This document shows, one piece after another, positions 1 to 7,757 of a stretch of DNA of 37,283 nt; the stretch's first letter is position 1; each line of letters begins with the position of its first letter. The DNA lies in assembly GCA_964422145.1 (NCBI GenBank), contig CAYQZV010000021.1, forward strand, positions 1 through 37,283, in the 5' to 3' direction. Under the pieces are notes generated by a model. That model had not been told where the DNA came from, did not search any database, and saw only the letters and a list, made by a program, of their open reading frames with translations. Position numbers and translations under genes: made by a program. The stretch comes from JACNKV01 sp964422145. GTDB lineage: Bacteria; Fidelibacterota; Marinisomatia; Marinisomatales; JACNKV01.

Positions 1-319
1 CGGACACTAATTTCTCCGGTTGAGAAATTTTCAATCGAATTGTTCGTCCTGATTTCACCATCTTTCCCGGTTTCGGGAATTGATCAACAACGGTATTCGT
101 TGGAACGTAATTCGAATAAACTGTGTCTTCAACGACAGATTTAAATCCTTCAGAACGAAGGATTTGCTCTGCTTGATACAATGGGCGCTGCTGCACGTTG
201 ACTAATACAAATTCTTGATCAGAGCGAATGTACAAAGGCATCAAAACGGTTTCGAGCAGCAAGACGCCAATTGCAATGATAAAACCAATCGTCATTCCAT
301 AGTTGATAAGTGTTTTCAC
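1..319 (-). CDS. PASTA-domain membrane protein, C-terminus cut by window edge
   Basis: The visible 106 codons begin with a short cytoplasmic tail and one transmembrane helix (about residues 8-28), followed directly by a PASTA-like repeat (about residues 38-98, with 'YQAEQILRSEGF' and 'VVDQFPKPGKMVKSGRTIRL'). PASTA domains bind peptidoglycan or muropeptides in Ser/Thr kinases and PBPs, but no kinase or transpeptidase domain precedes this helix. The start is a GTG sharing four bases (GTGA) with the rsmB stop. A GGAG at 331-328, eight bases upstream, supports this start, so translation is probably coupled to rsmB. The gene runs off the left edge and may hold further PASTA repeats. The PASTA assignment is firm; the role is inferred to be envelope sensing or wall binding. 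Confidence 0.8.
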   Translation of the reverse strand, partial: MKTLINYGMTIGFIIAIGVLLLETVLMPLYIRSDQEFVLVNVQQRPLYQAEQILRSEGFKSVVEDTVYSNYVPTNTVVDQFPKPGKMVKSGRTIRLKISQPEKLVS

Positions 320-1584
320 TTAATTCGCTCCATAGTAACAGCAAACATACCATCTGTATGTGTTTTATGTGGAAGAAGTTCCAAGTTTTCTTTCAGTTTA
401 AATTCAGCATTTAATTTAAGAAAAGCCTCCACTACGTTCCAATTCTCTTCCCGCTCAATTGAACAGGTTGAATACAATAAAATTCCATTCTTTTTAATAT
501 ACTGAGATACGTTTTGAAGAATGCTCATTTGTAGACGCTGCATCTCATCAATTTCTTCAGGATGTCTCCGCCACTTGATGTCCGGCCTTCTGCCGATAAC
601 GCCTGTTCCTGTGCAGGGAGCGTCAACGATCATTCGATCTGCTATCGGATACATTGAGGTTGTCGCATCACGAACATCCCATTCAATACTCATCATTTGA
701 TGACGTTCGATATCCTGCTCACCTAAACTGACTCGATGGCGATCATGATCAAACGCATAGATATTGCCTTCGTCATTCATCCGTTCTGCACAATATAATG
801 CCTTCGTTCCGGGAGCAGCGCATACATCCACGATGATATCATCCGGATTTGGATCAAGCAACTCCACAACCGCTCCCGCACCGCGATCTTGAAACGAGAT
901 TGATCCATTGTTGAATAAGGTGTGATTCCTTAGAAAATGTCCGCCTTTCACCACATGATAAAAACGATCTGAGTCTTCGATGGTCTCACATTTGATCCCA
1001 TCTTTTTCCAATGTTGTAAATAACGTTGATTCATCAATTTTATTCACATTACGCCGGATGACTAATTGGTTCGGCTTATTCAATTGATCACAAAGATGGA
1101 CGGTTTCATCCTTATATTCAACATTCCATCGGTCATACAACCAATCCGGGAAAGACAACCATTCTGCCGTTTGAGCACCATCTGGCGCAGTAGTTCTGTC
1201 TACAGATTCTAATTTCCGTAATACTGCATTCACAAAACCGGCAGAATGCTTTCCAATCCGTTTTTTGGCTAAATCTACAGCTGAATGGATCACTGCATAC
1301 TTCTGACTTTTTTCATCCATAATCAGCTCCCACGCTGCAATTCGCAACAGTGTTAGCAATCTTGGCTGCATGGATTTGATCGGTTTGTGAACGGCAGAGT
1401 TGATCCAGAGATCTAAGCGGCGTTTCCACCGAAGTACTTCATAGACAAGAACATGAATTCGTGCTCGTTTTTCCGAAGGAATTCTGTTCTGACGATAATA
1501 CGATTCCTGGATGGTTTTTAATCGAAGATTAGTTTCCCGGAATCTATCTAAAATATTTAGTGCATGTCCGCGGGAATCTATCAT
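316..1584 (-). CDS. rsmB: 16S rRNA (cytosine(967)-C5)-methyltransferase RsmB
   Basis: This 422-residue protein has the normal RsmB length and order. A NusB-like RNA-binding domain (about residues 5-130) precedes a Rossmann SAM-methyltransferase domain. Visible motifs are the SAM-binding DVCAAPGTK (253-261), the motif IV DAPCTGTG with Cys324, and the motif VI STCS with catalytic Cys374. Two such cysteines are the hallmark of the RNA m5C methyltransferases. It methylates C967 of 16S rRNA in the cytoplasm. The ATG start overlaps the fmt stop by four bases (ATGA), and its own stop overlaps the downstream PASTA gene by four bases, so all three are likely translationally coupled. The def-fmt-rsmB order is widely conserved in bacteria. 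Confidence 0.96.
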   Translation of the reverse strand: MIDSRGHALNILDRFRETNLRLKTIQESYYRQNRIPSEKRARIHVLVYEVLRWKRRLDLWINSAVHKPIKSMQPRLLTLLRIAAWELIMDEKSQKYAVIHSAVDLAKKRIGKHSAGFVNAVLRKLESVDRTTAPDGAQTAEWLSFPDWLYDRWNVEYKDETVHLCDQLNKPNQLVIRRNVNKIDESTLFTTLEKDGIKCETIEDSDRFYHVVKGGHFLRNHTLFNNGSISFQDRGAGAVVELLDPNPDDIIVDVCAAPGTKALYCAERMNDEGNIYAFDHDRHRVSLGEQDIERHQMMSIEWDVRDATTSMYPIADRMIVDAPCTGTGVIGRRPDIKWRRHPEEIDEMQRLQMSILQNVSQYIKKNGILLYSTCSIEREENWNVVEAFLKLNAEFKLKENLELLPHKTHTDGMFAVTMERIK

Positions 1585-2516
1585 AATGCGCCAAATATGT
1601 CCCCTGCCTTAAACGGAGAACCAATCAAGAATTCCTTGATCAACATTCTTTTCTTCCCTTCTCGCTGAAGAGATAAAATTGATAATAACCCATTTCCAGT
1701 GTTTACAATTAACGTTGATTTAGTCACTTCGGTAATCATCCCAGGGACGCCCGACACAGATTGGCTTGATACTACGTCGGTTTCAAATAATTTAAATCGA
1801 CGGTTTTTATATGTGGTGTATGCCCCGGGGATTGGCGTTATCCCCCGGATGTGATTACAAATTTCTGAAGCGGTGTTGCTCCAATTGATTTCCCGTTCTT
1901 CCGATTTAATTTTCGGAGCAGATGTTGTTTGAGTATGGTCTTGCTGAACAGGTTCAACACGTCCACTCTCTAGCATGTCGATGGTATCCAAAAGCAGATC
2001 AGCACCCAAAATACTCATCGTTTCAGATAATGTACCGTACGTGTCCTTGCTCTTAATTTGAATACTTTTCTGAAGGAGTATCTCTCCCGTATCTACTTTT
2101 TTATTAAGGAAAAATGTTGTTAATCCGGTGGATATATCTCCGTTCATGATTGCACGTTGAATCGGAGCAGCTCCTCTGTATATTGGGAGAAGCGAACCAT
2201 GCAGATTGATCGCACCTATTCTAGGGATTTGCAATAATTCTTTTGGGAGAATCCGGTATGCAACCACGCAGAAAAGATCAGGTGTTAATTGATTTAATTG
2301 GTTGTGCAGAATTTCGGATTTGAGAGAATCGGCAAACATCACCGGGATATTCAAATCAATGGCTGCTTGATGGACCGCAGAAGGCCGTTCGTTCTTTCCT
2401 CTCCCCATTCGTTTGGGAGGATTTGTAACCACTGCAGCAATTTCATGATTGGATGCGGTTAATGTTTGAAGACTGGGGACTGCAAATTCGGGATTCCCCA
2501 TAAATATGATTCTCAT
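1581..2516 (-). CDS. fmt: Methionyl-tRNA formyltransferase
   Basis: Transfers a formyl group from 10-formyl-THF to Met-tRNAfMet for translation initiation. The 311 residues match the family length. The formyltransferase N-terminal Rossmann domain holds the signature HGSLLPIYRGAAPIQ, with the catalytic triad readable as Asn104, His106 and Asp142 (equivalent to E. coli N106/H108/D144). A C-terminal OB-like tRNA-binding domain follows from about residue 205. It sits between def and rsmB, so formylation and deformylation enzymes are adjacent. A 60-base gap separates it from def; no terminator is visible there, so it is probably in the same transcript. Confidence 0.97.
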   Translation of the reverse strand: MRIIFMGNPEFAVPSLQTLTASNHEIAAVVTNPPKRMGRGKNERPSAVHQAAIDLNIPVMFADSLKSEILHNQLNQLTPDLFCVVAYRILPKELLQIPRIGAINLHGSLLPIYRGAAPIQRAIMNGDISTGLTTFFLNKKVDTGEILLQKSIQIKSKDTYGTLSETMSILGADLLLDTIDMLESGRVEPVQQDHTQTTSAPKIKSEEREINWSNTASEICNHIRGITPIPGAYTTYKNRRFKLFETDVVSSQSVSGVPGMITEVTKSTLIVNTGNGLLSILSLQREGKKRMLIKEFLIGSPFKAGDIFGAL

Positions 2517-2576
2517 GGCTTCACTTTCGGTTAAGAACGGATATTGTTGAAACCGCGAGTGTTAATGTCTGGAAAA

Positions 2577-3119
2577 TCAGACTGAATTTGAATTCCTTTC
2601 AGAGAAACGTAGCAACGCCTGTTTTTCTATTTCTTTCAAATCCTGTTTATATTGAAGTTTTTGTATATTACTGACTCTGTCAGTTATCAGCATTCCATTC
2701 AAATGATCTAATTCATGTTGAATGGCTCTCGCGAGTAATCCTTCGAATGTTTCGGTGTGTTGAGTCCCGTCAATATCTTGATATTCCAGCGTGATGGTTT
2801 CCGGACGCATCACTTCAAACTGGATTCCCGGAATTGATAAACAGCCTTCAGCATAAGCGGATTCGCCATCACAGGAAATGATCTTACCATTAACGAATAC
2901 TTTTTGCTCGCCATCATCGTCTTCTTCACCAGGGACATGCGCAACAAAGAGATGCATATCTAAATTAACTTGATTTGCAGCAAGACCGATTCCATCCGCT
3001 TCATACATCGAGTCGAACATTTCCTCAACGATCTCTGGAAGAACGGAGAAATCCTCAACGGGCGTACATACCTTTCGAAGGATTGGATCGCCCAATTTGA
3101 TGATCTCTTTAACCAACAC
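2577..3119 (-). CDS. def: Peptide deformylase
   Basis: Removes the N-terminal formyl group from nascent proteins using a metal centre, usually Fe2+. All three family motifs are present: GIGLAANQ (43-50), EGCLS with metal ligand Cys93, and QHELDH with metal ligands His135 and His139 and catalytic Glu136. At 180 residues it is the usual size. The insertion of acidic residues around 65-71 (EEDDDG) resembles the loop difference seen between deformylase classes. It starts only five bases after yajC and precedes fmt, so a yajC-def-fmt-rsmB operon is likely. Confidence 0.97.
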   Translation of the reverse strand: MLVKEIIKLGDPILRKVCTPVEDFSVLPEIVEEMFDSMYEADGIGLAANQVNLDMHLFVAHVPGEEDDDGEQKVFVNGKIISCDGESAYAEGCLSIPGIQFEVMRPETITLEYQDIDGTQHTETFEGLLARAIQHELDHLNGMLITDRVSNIQKLQYKQDLKEIEKQALLRFSERNSNSV

Positions 3120-3124
3120 GAAGA

Positions 3125-3466
3125 TTAATTCTCAATGATAGAAGTTTCTTCTTCTGAAATATTACCGGCTAATCCTGCGATAGATGAACGGTTAACAGTA
3201 AGGTCGCTATTTTTGCTAGTTTTGAGGACAACGATATTTCCTTTAGCTTTCATCCCTGCGATTACACCGTGAATCCCACCGATTGTGATCACTTTATCAC
3301 CTTTTTTGAGGTTTTCTAACATGACCTTTTTTTCTTTTTGCCGTTTCGATTGCGGACGAATCATTAAAAAGTATATGATTGCCATGATAACAATAAAAGG
3401 CAGGAATGCCATAATTCCACCGCCTTGCTGCTGACCGCTGCCAGCCATTGCATAGATTATTTCCAA
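3125..3466 (-). CDS. yajC: Preprotein translocase accessory subunit YajC
   Basis: Small Sec accessory protein that associates with SecDF-YidC in the inner membrane. It has a Gly/Gln-rich N-terminus, one transmembrane helix (about residues 18-37), the characteristic IRPQSKRQKE sequence just after it, and a small soluble domain with KKGDKVITIGGIHG. At 113 residues it is family-typical. The start is TTG, chosen because a strong AAGGAG lies six bases upstream; the next ATG, six codons in, has no such site. It appears to be the first gene of the def-fmt-rsmB operon, after a divergent intergenic region. Confidence 0.94.
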   Translation of the reverse strand: MEIIYAMAGSGQQQGGGIMAFLPFIVIMAIIYFLMIRPQSKRQKEKKVMLENLKKGDKVITIGGIHGVIAGMKAKGNIVVLKTSKNSDLTVNRSSIAGLAGNISEEETSIIEN

Positions 3467-3472
3467 AATAAA

Positions 3473-3478
3473 CTCCTT
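3473..3478 (-). promoter_or_regulatory. Shine-Dalgarno site deciding the TTG start of yajC
   Basis: AAGGAG on the minus strand lies six bases before the TTG at 3466-3464. It is one of the few strong Shine-Dalgarno sequences in the window; most genes here rely on overlap with the preceding gene or have weak sites. It fixes TTG over the internal ATG. Confidence 0.75.
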
Positions 3479-3609
3479 TTAGTTTTGATGAAATTTACCG
3501 TTTTATCCGATCGCTTTCCAAGACATTCACCTAAAAATAATTGATGAAAATATTCTGACTATTGATCCGGTTTTTCTTGTAATTTGAATTGATCATATTT
3601 TGGTTTAAC
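3479..3609. promoter_or_regulatory. Divergent intergenic region between yajC and arfB
   Basis: This is the only divergent gap in the window, so it must hold promoters for both directions. On the minus strand a loose sigma-70-like pair, TTGGAA and TAAATT with an 18-base spacer (about 3523-3494), lies upstream of yajC, but it is a weak match. On the plus strand nothing better than AT-rich stretches is visible before arfB. The boundary function is inferred from gene orientation; the exact promoter positions are not established. Confidence 0.35.
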
Positions 3610-4044
3610 ATGAGTAATATTCAGCAAAGAATAAACATTCCTGAAAATGAGATTCAACTCAAGTTTATTCATTCATCCGGACCGGGAGGACAGAATGTGA
3701 ATAAAGTTGCAACCGCAGTTCAACTACGATTTGATATTACCAATTCGTCATCGTTATCAAATGAAATAAAACAGCAGCTTTTGATCATTGCAAAAAATAA
3801 GATCAACGAGAATGGAATTCTCATTTTGGAATCAAAAGAGCATCGAACTCAATATCAAAATCGAAAGAGTGTATTAAATAAGTTATACTCACTGATAGAA
3901 GAAGCATCTATCATTCAAAAAGAGAGACTCAAAACAAAACCCACACAATCGTCAGTTAAACGAAGACTCGATCAAAAGCGTCGCCGAGGACTGGTTAAAA
4001 AGTCCCGAGAAAAAATCTCCCCCCGCGACATTCAAAACGACTAA
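3610..4044 (+). CDS. arfB: Peptidyl-tRNA hydrolase ArfB (ribosome rescue factor)
   Basis: Codon-independent release factor that frees ribosomes stalled on non-stop mRNA. A class I release-factor domain carries the catalytic GGQ in SSGPGGQNVNK, with Asn and Lys following as in the family. The C-terminal tail is strongly basic (KRRLDQKRRRG and onward), the segment that in ArfB enters the empty mRNA channel. From the ATG it has 144 residues, the usual ArfB size and far shorter than RF1/RF2. A TTG at 3589 could extend it by seven residues but adds nothing conserved. It is the only plus-strand gene, and its TAA directly abuts the stop codon of the convergent histidine kinase gene. Confidence 0.92.
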   Translation: MSNIQQRINIPENEIQLKFIHSSGPGGQNVNKVATAVQLRFDITNSSSLSNEIKQQLLIIAKNKINENGILILESKEHRTQYQNRKSVLNKLYSLIEEASIIQKERLKTKPTQSSVKRRLDQKRRRGLVKKSREKISPRDIQND

Positions 4045-5223
4045 TTATGATTCTATCCCCGATGGCAGAATAATCTCGAAGGTTGTTCCCAATTCGGTTG
4101 ATTCAACGACAGACACTTTTCCATTATGAATGTCATTGATAATTCTTTGAGTCAAGGATAGCCCCAACCCCCAGCCGCGGGCTTTTGTACTAAATCCAGG
4201 GCGAAAGACATTCTTCCAGTCTTTCCGTCTAATTCCTGATCCGGTATCTCTGATCTTTATTAGAACATTGTTTTGGTTCATCTCGACCGACGTGATAATT
4301 TTCCCAGAATCTTCATGAATAGCATCAATTCCGTTCTTTACAATATTTTCAACGGCCCATGATAGTAAAATACCGTTCCCCTTTAAATAGATTCCTTCAT
4401 CTACATTATGTTCAAACTCAATATTCTTACGCGTATTGGGCAACCGTTTTTGCAGATATCCAAAAATGGAATTTAGTAATTCAGAGATGTCAATGGTTTC
4501 AAACTCAGGCTCAGATCCCATTTTGCTGAATCGTTCATTGATTTGTTCCAACCGTTGAAGATCGGTTTCCATTTCTTTTGCGATATCTTCTGATTTTTCA
4601 GGATGATTTTTCAACCAGTCTATCCATCCCATTAATGCTGAGACAGGCGTTCCCAGTTGATGAGCAGTTTCTCTTGCCATCCCGACCCATATATGCCGTT
4701 TCTCGCTGTTTCGGATAAATGTAAATCCAACAAACCCCAAAAAGATAAATATCGTTACTGCTCCTATTTCAAAATACGGAAGCCACATCAATCTACGAAT
4801 CAACACCGAATCTCCGTAATGAAGATATCCATAGATGATCGGTTCATTGTCGGGCGTATTGTACATAAGCGGGATGGGTGTGTTTTGTGCATCCATGGTT
4901 TTCATAAACTTTAACAGTTCACCTTCTTCATTGATATCGATTTGGAGATTTCGATAAGATTGCGGATTTCCATCCTTGTCAGACTGAATAATCGGGAACT
5001 GGACTTTCTTAATAATATTTTCAAACACAAAATTTAGATTCTCCCCATCTTCATTTTGGATAGCTTCCGCCATAATCTCTGAATACAATTTTACAATTTC
5101 CCGATTATCTTCACGTAAGCTTGTAACCAATGATTGGGTAAAAAACATCAGCCCGAAAATGAGAATTAGGCCAAGGATTAACAACCCTGTTTTAATATTT
5201 GCAGTATGTCGATATTGTCGCAT
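4045..5223 (-). CDS. Sensor histidine kinase, PorY-like architecture
   Basis: Two transmembrane helices (about residues 12-32 and 149-170) flank a roughly 115-residue periplasmic domain. There is no HAMP: the second helix runs almost directly into the DHp H-box MARETAHQLGTP with phosphoacceptor His188. The ATPase core has the N-box ENIVKNGIDA (292-301), DTGSG (326-330) and the G2 box GWGLGLSL (350-357), so it looks active. The 'AHQLGTP..LMGW' H-box and short periplasmic domain resemble a Bacteroidota kinase family to which I believe PorY, partner of PorX, belongs (from memory). Two bases separate it from the pyruvyl transferase gene upstream, so it is probably transcribed with the glycan cluster. 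No response regulator is adjacent; the only one in the window is the PorX-like protein at 33264-34823. Confidence 0.9.
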   Translation of the reverse strand: MRQYRHTANIKTGLLILGLILIFGLMFFTQSLVTSLREDNREIVKLYSEIMAEAIQNEDGENLNFVFENIIKKVQFPIIQSDKDGNPQSYRNLQIDINEEGELLKFMKTMDAQNTPIPLMYNTPDNEPIIYGYLHYGDSVLIRRLMWLPYFEIGAVTIFIFLGFVGFTFIRNSEKRHIWVGMARETAHQLGTPVSALMGWIDWLKNHPEKSEDIAKEMETDLQRLEQINERFSKMGSEPEFETIDISELLNSIFGYLQKRLPNTRKNIEFEHNVDEGIYLKGNGILLSWAVENIVKNGIDAIHEDSGKIITSVEMNQNNVLIKIRDTGSGIRRKDWKNVFRPGFSTKARGWGLGLSLTQRIINDIHNGKVSVVESTELGTTFEIILPSGIES

Positions 5224-5225
5224 AA

Positions 5226-6416
5226 TTAGTTTTTCTCAATATGATTCAAAATATAGTTACCAACCATTAACACATTCTGTTTTACTTGATCCCTGTGTGA
5301 AATTATTTCTTCGTGGATATCTTGTCGGCGGGCCCACATTGTTTCAAATAAGGATTCTACTTGAAAAACCGTCATTGTGTGAATGTCTATCATAAAGTGT
5401 TCCTGATGAAACAACTTTAAAACTCCTTCATACTTATGATGCCACCCTAATGCAAGTGTAGGTATTCCCAAGGATAATGCAGCTATAATTGTATGATATC
5501 TGGCAGCCATTACAACATCACATTGACTGATCACCTGTTTTATCTCCGAGGCTATCAATGCAGATGTATCCAATAAACTGCAATTTTCATCCGAAACTAA
5601 CGTATTGATCTCAGCCGCAATCTTTACATCATCATCCTTTCCCTCTTCAATTTCATTAGGAATCAGCAAAATTTGTGCGTCATATTTATGAATCAAAGTC
5701 CGAATGATATCTGACATTATCGATGTATAATTATCCGGTTCTTTATAACGATTCCGAGCTTGGTAGCTTACAGATATCCCAATCAGATTTTTTGATTTTG
5801 TAAAAGCATATTTAGTTGATACCGGCAGTAAAAAAGCGGTATCCGGAGCACCGTAAACGGGTGTTGTTACTTCAAGTGATTTCAGATATTCCTCTGATTG
5901 TTGGTCCCGGGAAAAAATCAAGTCAACAAAATGATTCAAATAAAATTTAGCGAAGAACTTATTCCATCTTGATTCAAAAGGACCCATAGCTGCAGTATAT
6001 TTAACCACTGGTACTTTTACTATCTTTCTGAGTGTTAATCGAAGTCCTTCTCTAAACTTACTGATAAACGATGTTGATCTAAACGAATCCGCAAACATGA
6101 TTCCCCAAATATCAACAATGATATCAGAATTGCAGAGTGCATTGACCGTTTTTTGGAGAGCAAACGTTCCCAAACTAAGTTTGAAGTATTTTTTCACCAA
6201 TAATAGCAGGAATATTTTCTCAGTATGGAAAGGTAAAACAGTTAATGGATATTTATCCGCAACAGCCAAATCATTTGGGTAAGCTTTTTCCGGAACGAGA
6301 AGTGTAAATGTTGAGTTGGGATAAACAGATTTCAATACTTCAACCGTTGATACAGCTAACGACGGACCCCCTAAATTATCCGTTAGTCTTGCTCCAATGA
6401 GAATAATGTTCTTCAT
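5226..6416 (-). CDS. Polysaccharide pyruvyl transferase family protein
   Basis: The 396-residue protein fits the polysaccharide pyruvyl transferase family (CsaB/WcaK type, GT-B-like fold). The N-terminus has the loop 'IGARLTDNLGGPSLA' with the Asn-Leu-Gly-Gly turn. The C-terminal half has the conserved 'CDVVMAARYHTIIAALSLGIPTLALGW' type strand-helix (read around residues 304-330) with the Arg-Tyr-His typical of the family. Characterised members add ketal pyruvate from PEP to sugar residues of surface glycans. Its ATG overlaps the stop of the FrhB-like gene by four bases, and this FrhB-PST pairing recurs in exopolysaccharide clusters. The actual substrate is unknown. Confidence 0.82.
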   Translation of the reverse strand: MKNIILIGARLTDNLGGPSLAVSTVEVLKSVYPNSTFTLLVPEKAYPNDLAVADKYPLTVLPFHTEKIFLLLLVKKYFKLSLGTFALQKTVNALCNSDIIVDIWGIMFADSFRSTSFISKFREGLRLTLRKIVKVPVVKYTAAMGPFESRWNKFFAKFYLNHFVDLIFSRDQQSEEYLKSLEVTTPVYGAPDTAFLLPVSTKYAFTKSKNLIGISVSYQARNRYKEPDNYTSIMSDIIRTLIHKYDAQILLIPNEIEEGKDDDVKIAAEINTLVSDENCSLLDTSALIASEIKQVISQCDVVMAARYHTIIAALSLGIPTLALGWHHKYEGVLKLFHQEHFMIDIHTMTVFQVESLFETMWARRQDIHEEIISHRDQVKQNVLMVGNYILNHIEKN

Positions 6417-7753
6417 GTGATTTTTAGTTTAATCTTGTTTATTTTTCCAATGATGACGCTAACACCCCAGCGTGCGATTTGGATAAGAGGTAATATGGCT
6501 CGTGCAAATGGATACTTTGTAAACCATGACATAAAATAATTCCCAAATGATAATACATCCAAATAAATTACCGGATATGATTTGCCTTTGTAGTGTGGAG
6601 ACGAAAATCCTAACATTCGACGCAGCCAAGTCCTTGAAGGTGCTTTTCTCTTAAATGTCAGATTTTGAGATCGTCTGACTTCATCTCGGTCCGTATCTTC
6701 TAATTTAATGACTCCATGTTTTTCAGCATGTTGGATTAATTCGTCTCCAATTTTGTTTCGTATCACAAGCATTGACTTACCAATAGTTTCTTTTCGTAGA
6801 AACCGTGCATTCCATGGATCTGCAAAGGAAATATCTGCTAACTCAGCCGTCAAATCGATGCAGGTTAAGCATCTTGGAATTTGAAAATCATAATGGAAGG
6901 AAGAACTGAATTTCAATTTTCGGATCAACGATTTTTCTGTCGTACCGCGTTTTATTTCTTTCTTCTCTCCATTCCTCAAACCAATCATCAGCTTCCCCGG
7001 CCATCCGTTCCCACGATACATAATACTTTTAACCTGATCGGATTGAATATGATTCTGTGATAAAAAATACTCCGTCCCGTATATTGTTGAGTTATTTGCA
7101 CAGTATAAACCAAAATGGTATTTGATTTTAGACGACAACTCCGGATTAAATTGTTCCCATTTCCGAATACCATGGATGTGGCATGGCAAGCCAACAACAG
7201 CGAAATTGCCTTCTCTCTCTAATAATTCAGCTAAAGGTTCTCCTATATGAGCTGAGCAATATTTTGACCCTGAAGCACTGACAATATCCTCTGGGGTTTC
7301 AGCTAACACTCCTTGAGGGATTAAGGGATTCTCTTTGTTAGACTGTATAACGACTGCACCGTCGATTAACTTCTGTTCTAACATAAAAATCAGCAATGAG
7401 GTTATCAATCCTCCGGATGATGAACGATATCGTATGGATTCATCCACTGCATGTGCATAAAGTGTACGAATAGAATGCCCAAGGATGTCGGATGGCTGAT
7501 TTCCTCCGATCCATCGATGACCCAGTTTATCGAAATCAACTTCTATGCCGGGGCATACAACAACACACTTGCCGTTTTTCATTTTATCACAATAATCACA
7601 GACTGAATAATCGATTTTCGGAATAAAATACCCCATTTTATCATCCAAATCCATCTGAATAGCTTGTTGCGGACAAATCCCTTGGCACACACCGCATCCC
7701 ATGCATAAACCATCATGAACAACGTTCTCTACAGTTTGATACTGCGTCAACAT
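6413..7753 (-). CDS. FrhB/F420-dehydrogenase beta-like iron-sulfur protein
   Basis: A ferredoxin-like N-terminus has two cysteine clusters: Cys17, 20, 23, 27 (CMGCGVCQGIC) and Cys52, 55, 63, 67, consistent with two [4Fe-4S] centres. It is followed by the FrhB N- and C-terminal domains (about residues 85-390; conserved SSSGGLITSLL, GLPCHIHG and SFADPW). Family members use flavin and often F420 as an electron carrier, but bacterial copies inside polysaccharide clusters are of unknown function and need not use F420. It is coupled to the pyruvyl transferase-like gene downstream by an ATGA overlap and lies four bases after the flippase gene. A redox step on a glycan or lipid intermediate is inferred only from location. 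Confidence 0.83.
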   Translation of the reverse strand: MLTQYQTVENVVHDGLCMGCGVCQGICPQQAIQMDLDDKMGYFIPKIDYSVCDYCDKMKNGKCVVVCPGIEVDFDKLGHRWIGGNQPSDILGHSIRTLYAHAVDESIRYRSSSGGLITSLLIFMLEQKLIDGAVVIQSNKENPLIPQGVLAETPEDIVSASGSKYCSAHIGEPLAELLEREGNFAVVGLPCHIHGIRKWEQFNPELSSKIKYHFGLYCANNSTIYGTEYFLSQNHIQSDQVKSIMYRGNGWPGKLMIGLRNGEKKEIKRGTTEKSLIRKLKFSSSFHYDFQIPRCLTCIDLTAELADISFADPWNARFLRKETIGKSMLVIRNKIGDELIQHAEKHGVIKLEDTDRDEVRRSQNLTFKRKAPSRTWLRRMLGFSSPHYKGKSYPVIYLDVLSFGNYFMSWFTKYPFARAILPLIQIARWGVSVIIGKINKIKLKIT

Positions 7754-7757
7754 GTTT

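Noticed and set aside
6413..7753. True F420-reducing hydrogenase or dehydrogenase
   Set aside because: No hydrogenase alpha/gamma subunits nearby, and the surroundings are glycan genes; only the domain family is shared.
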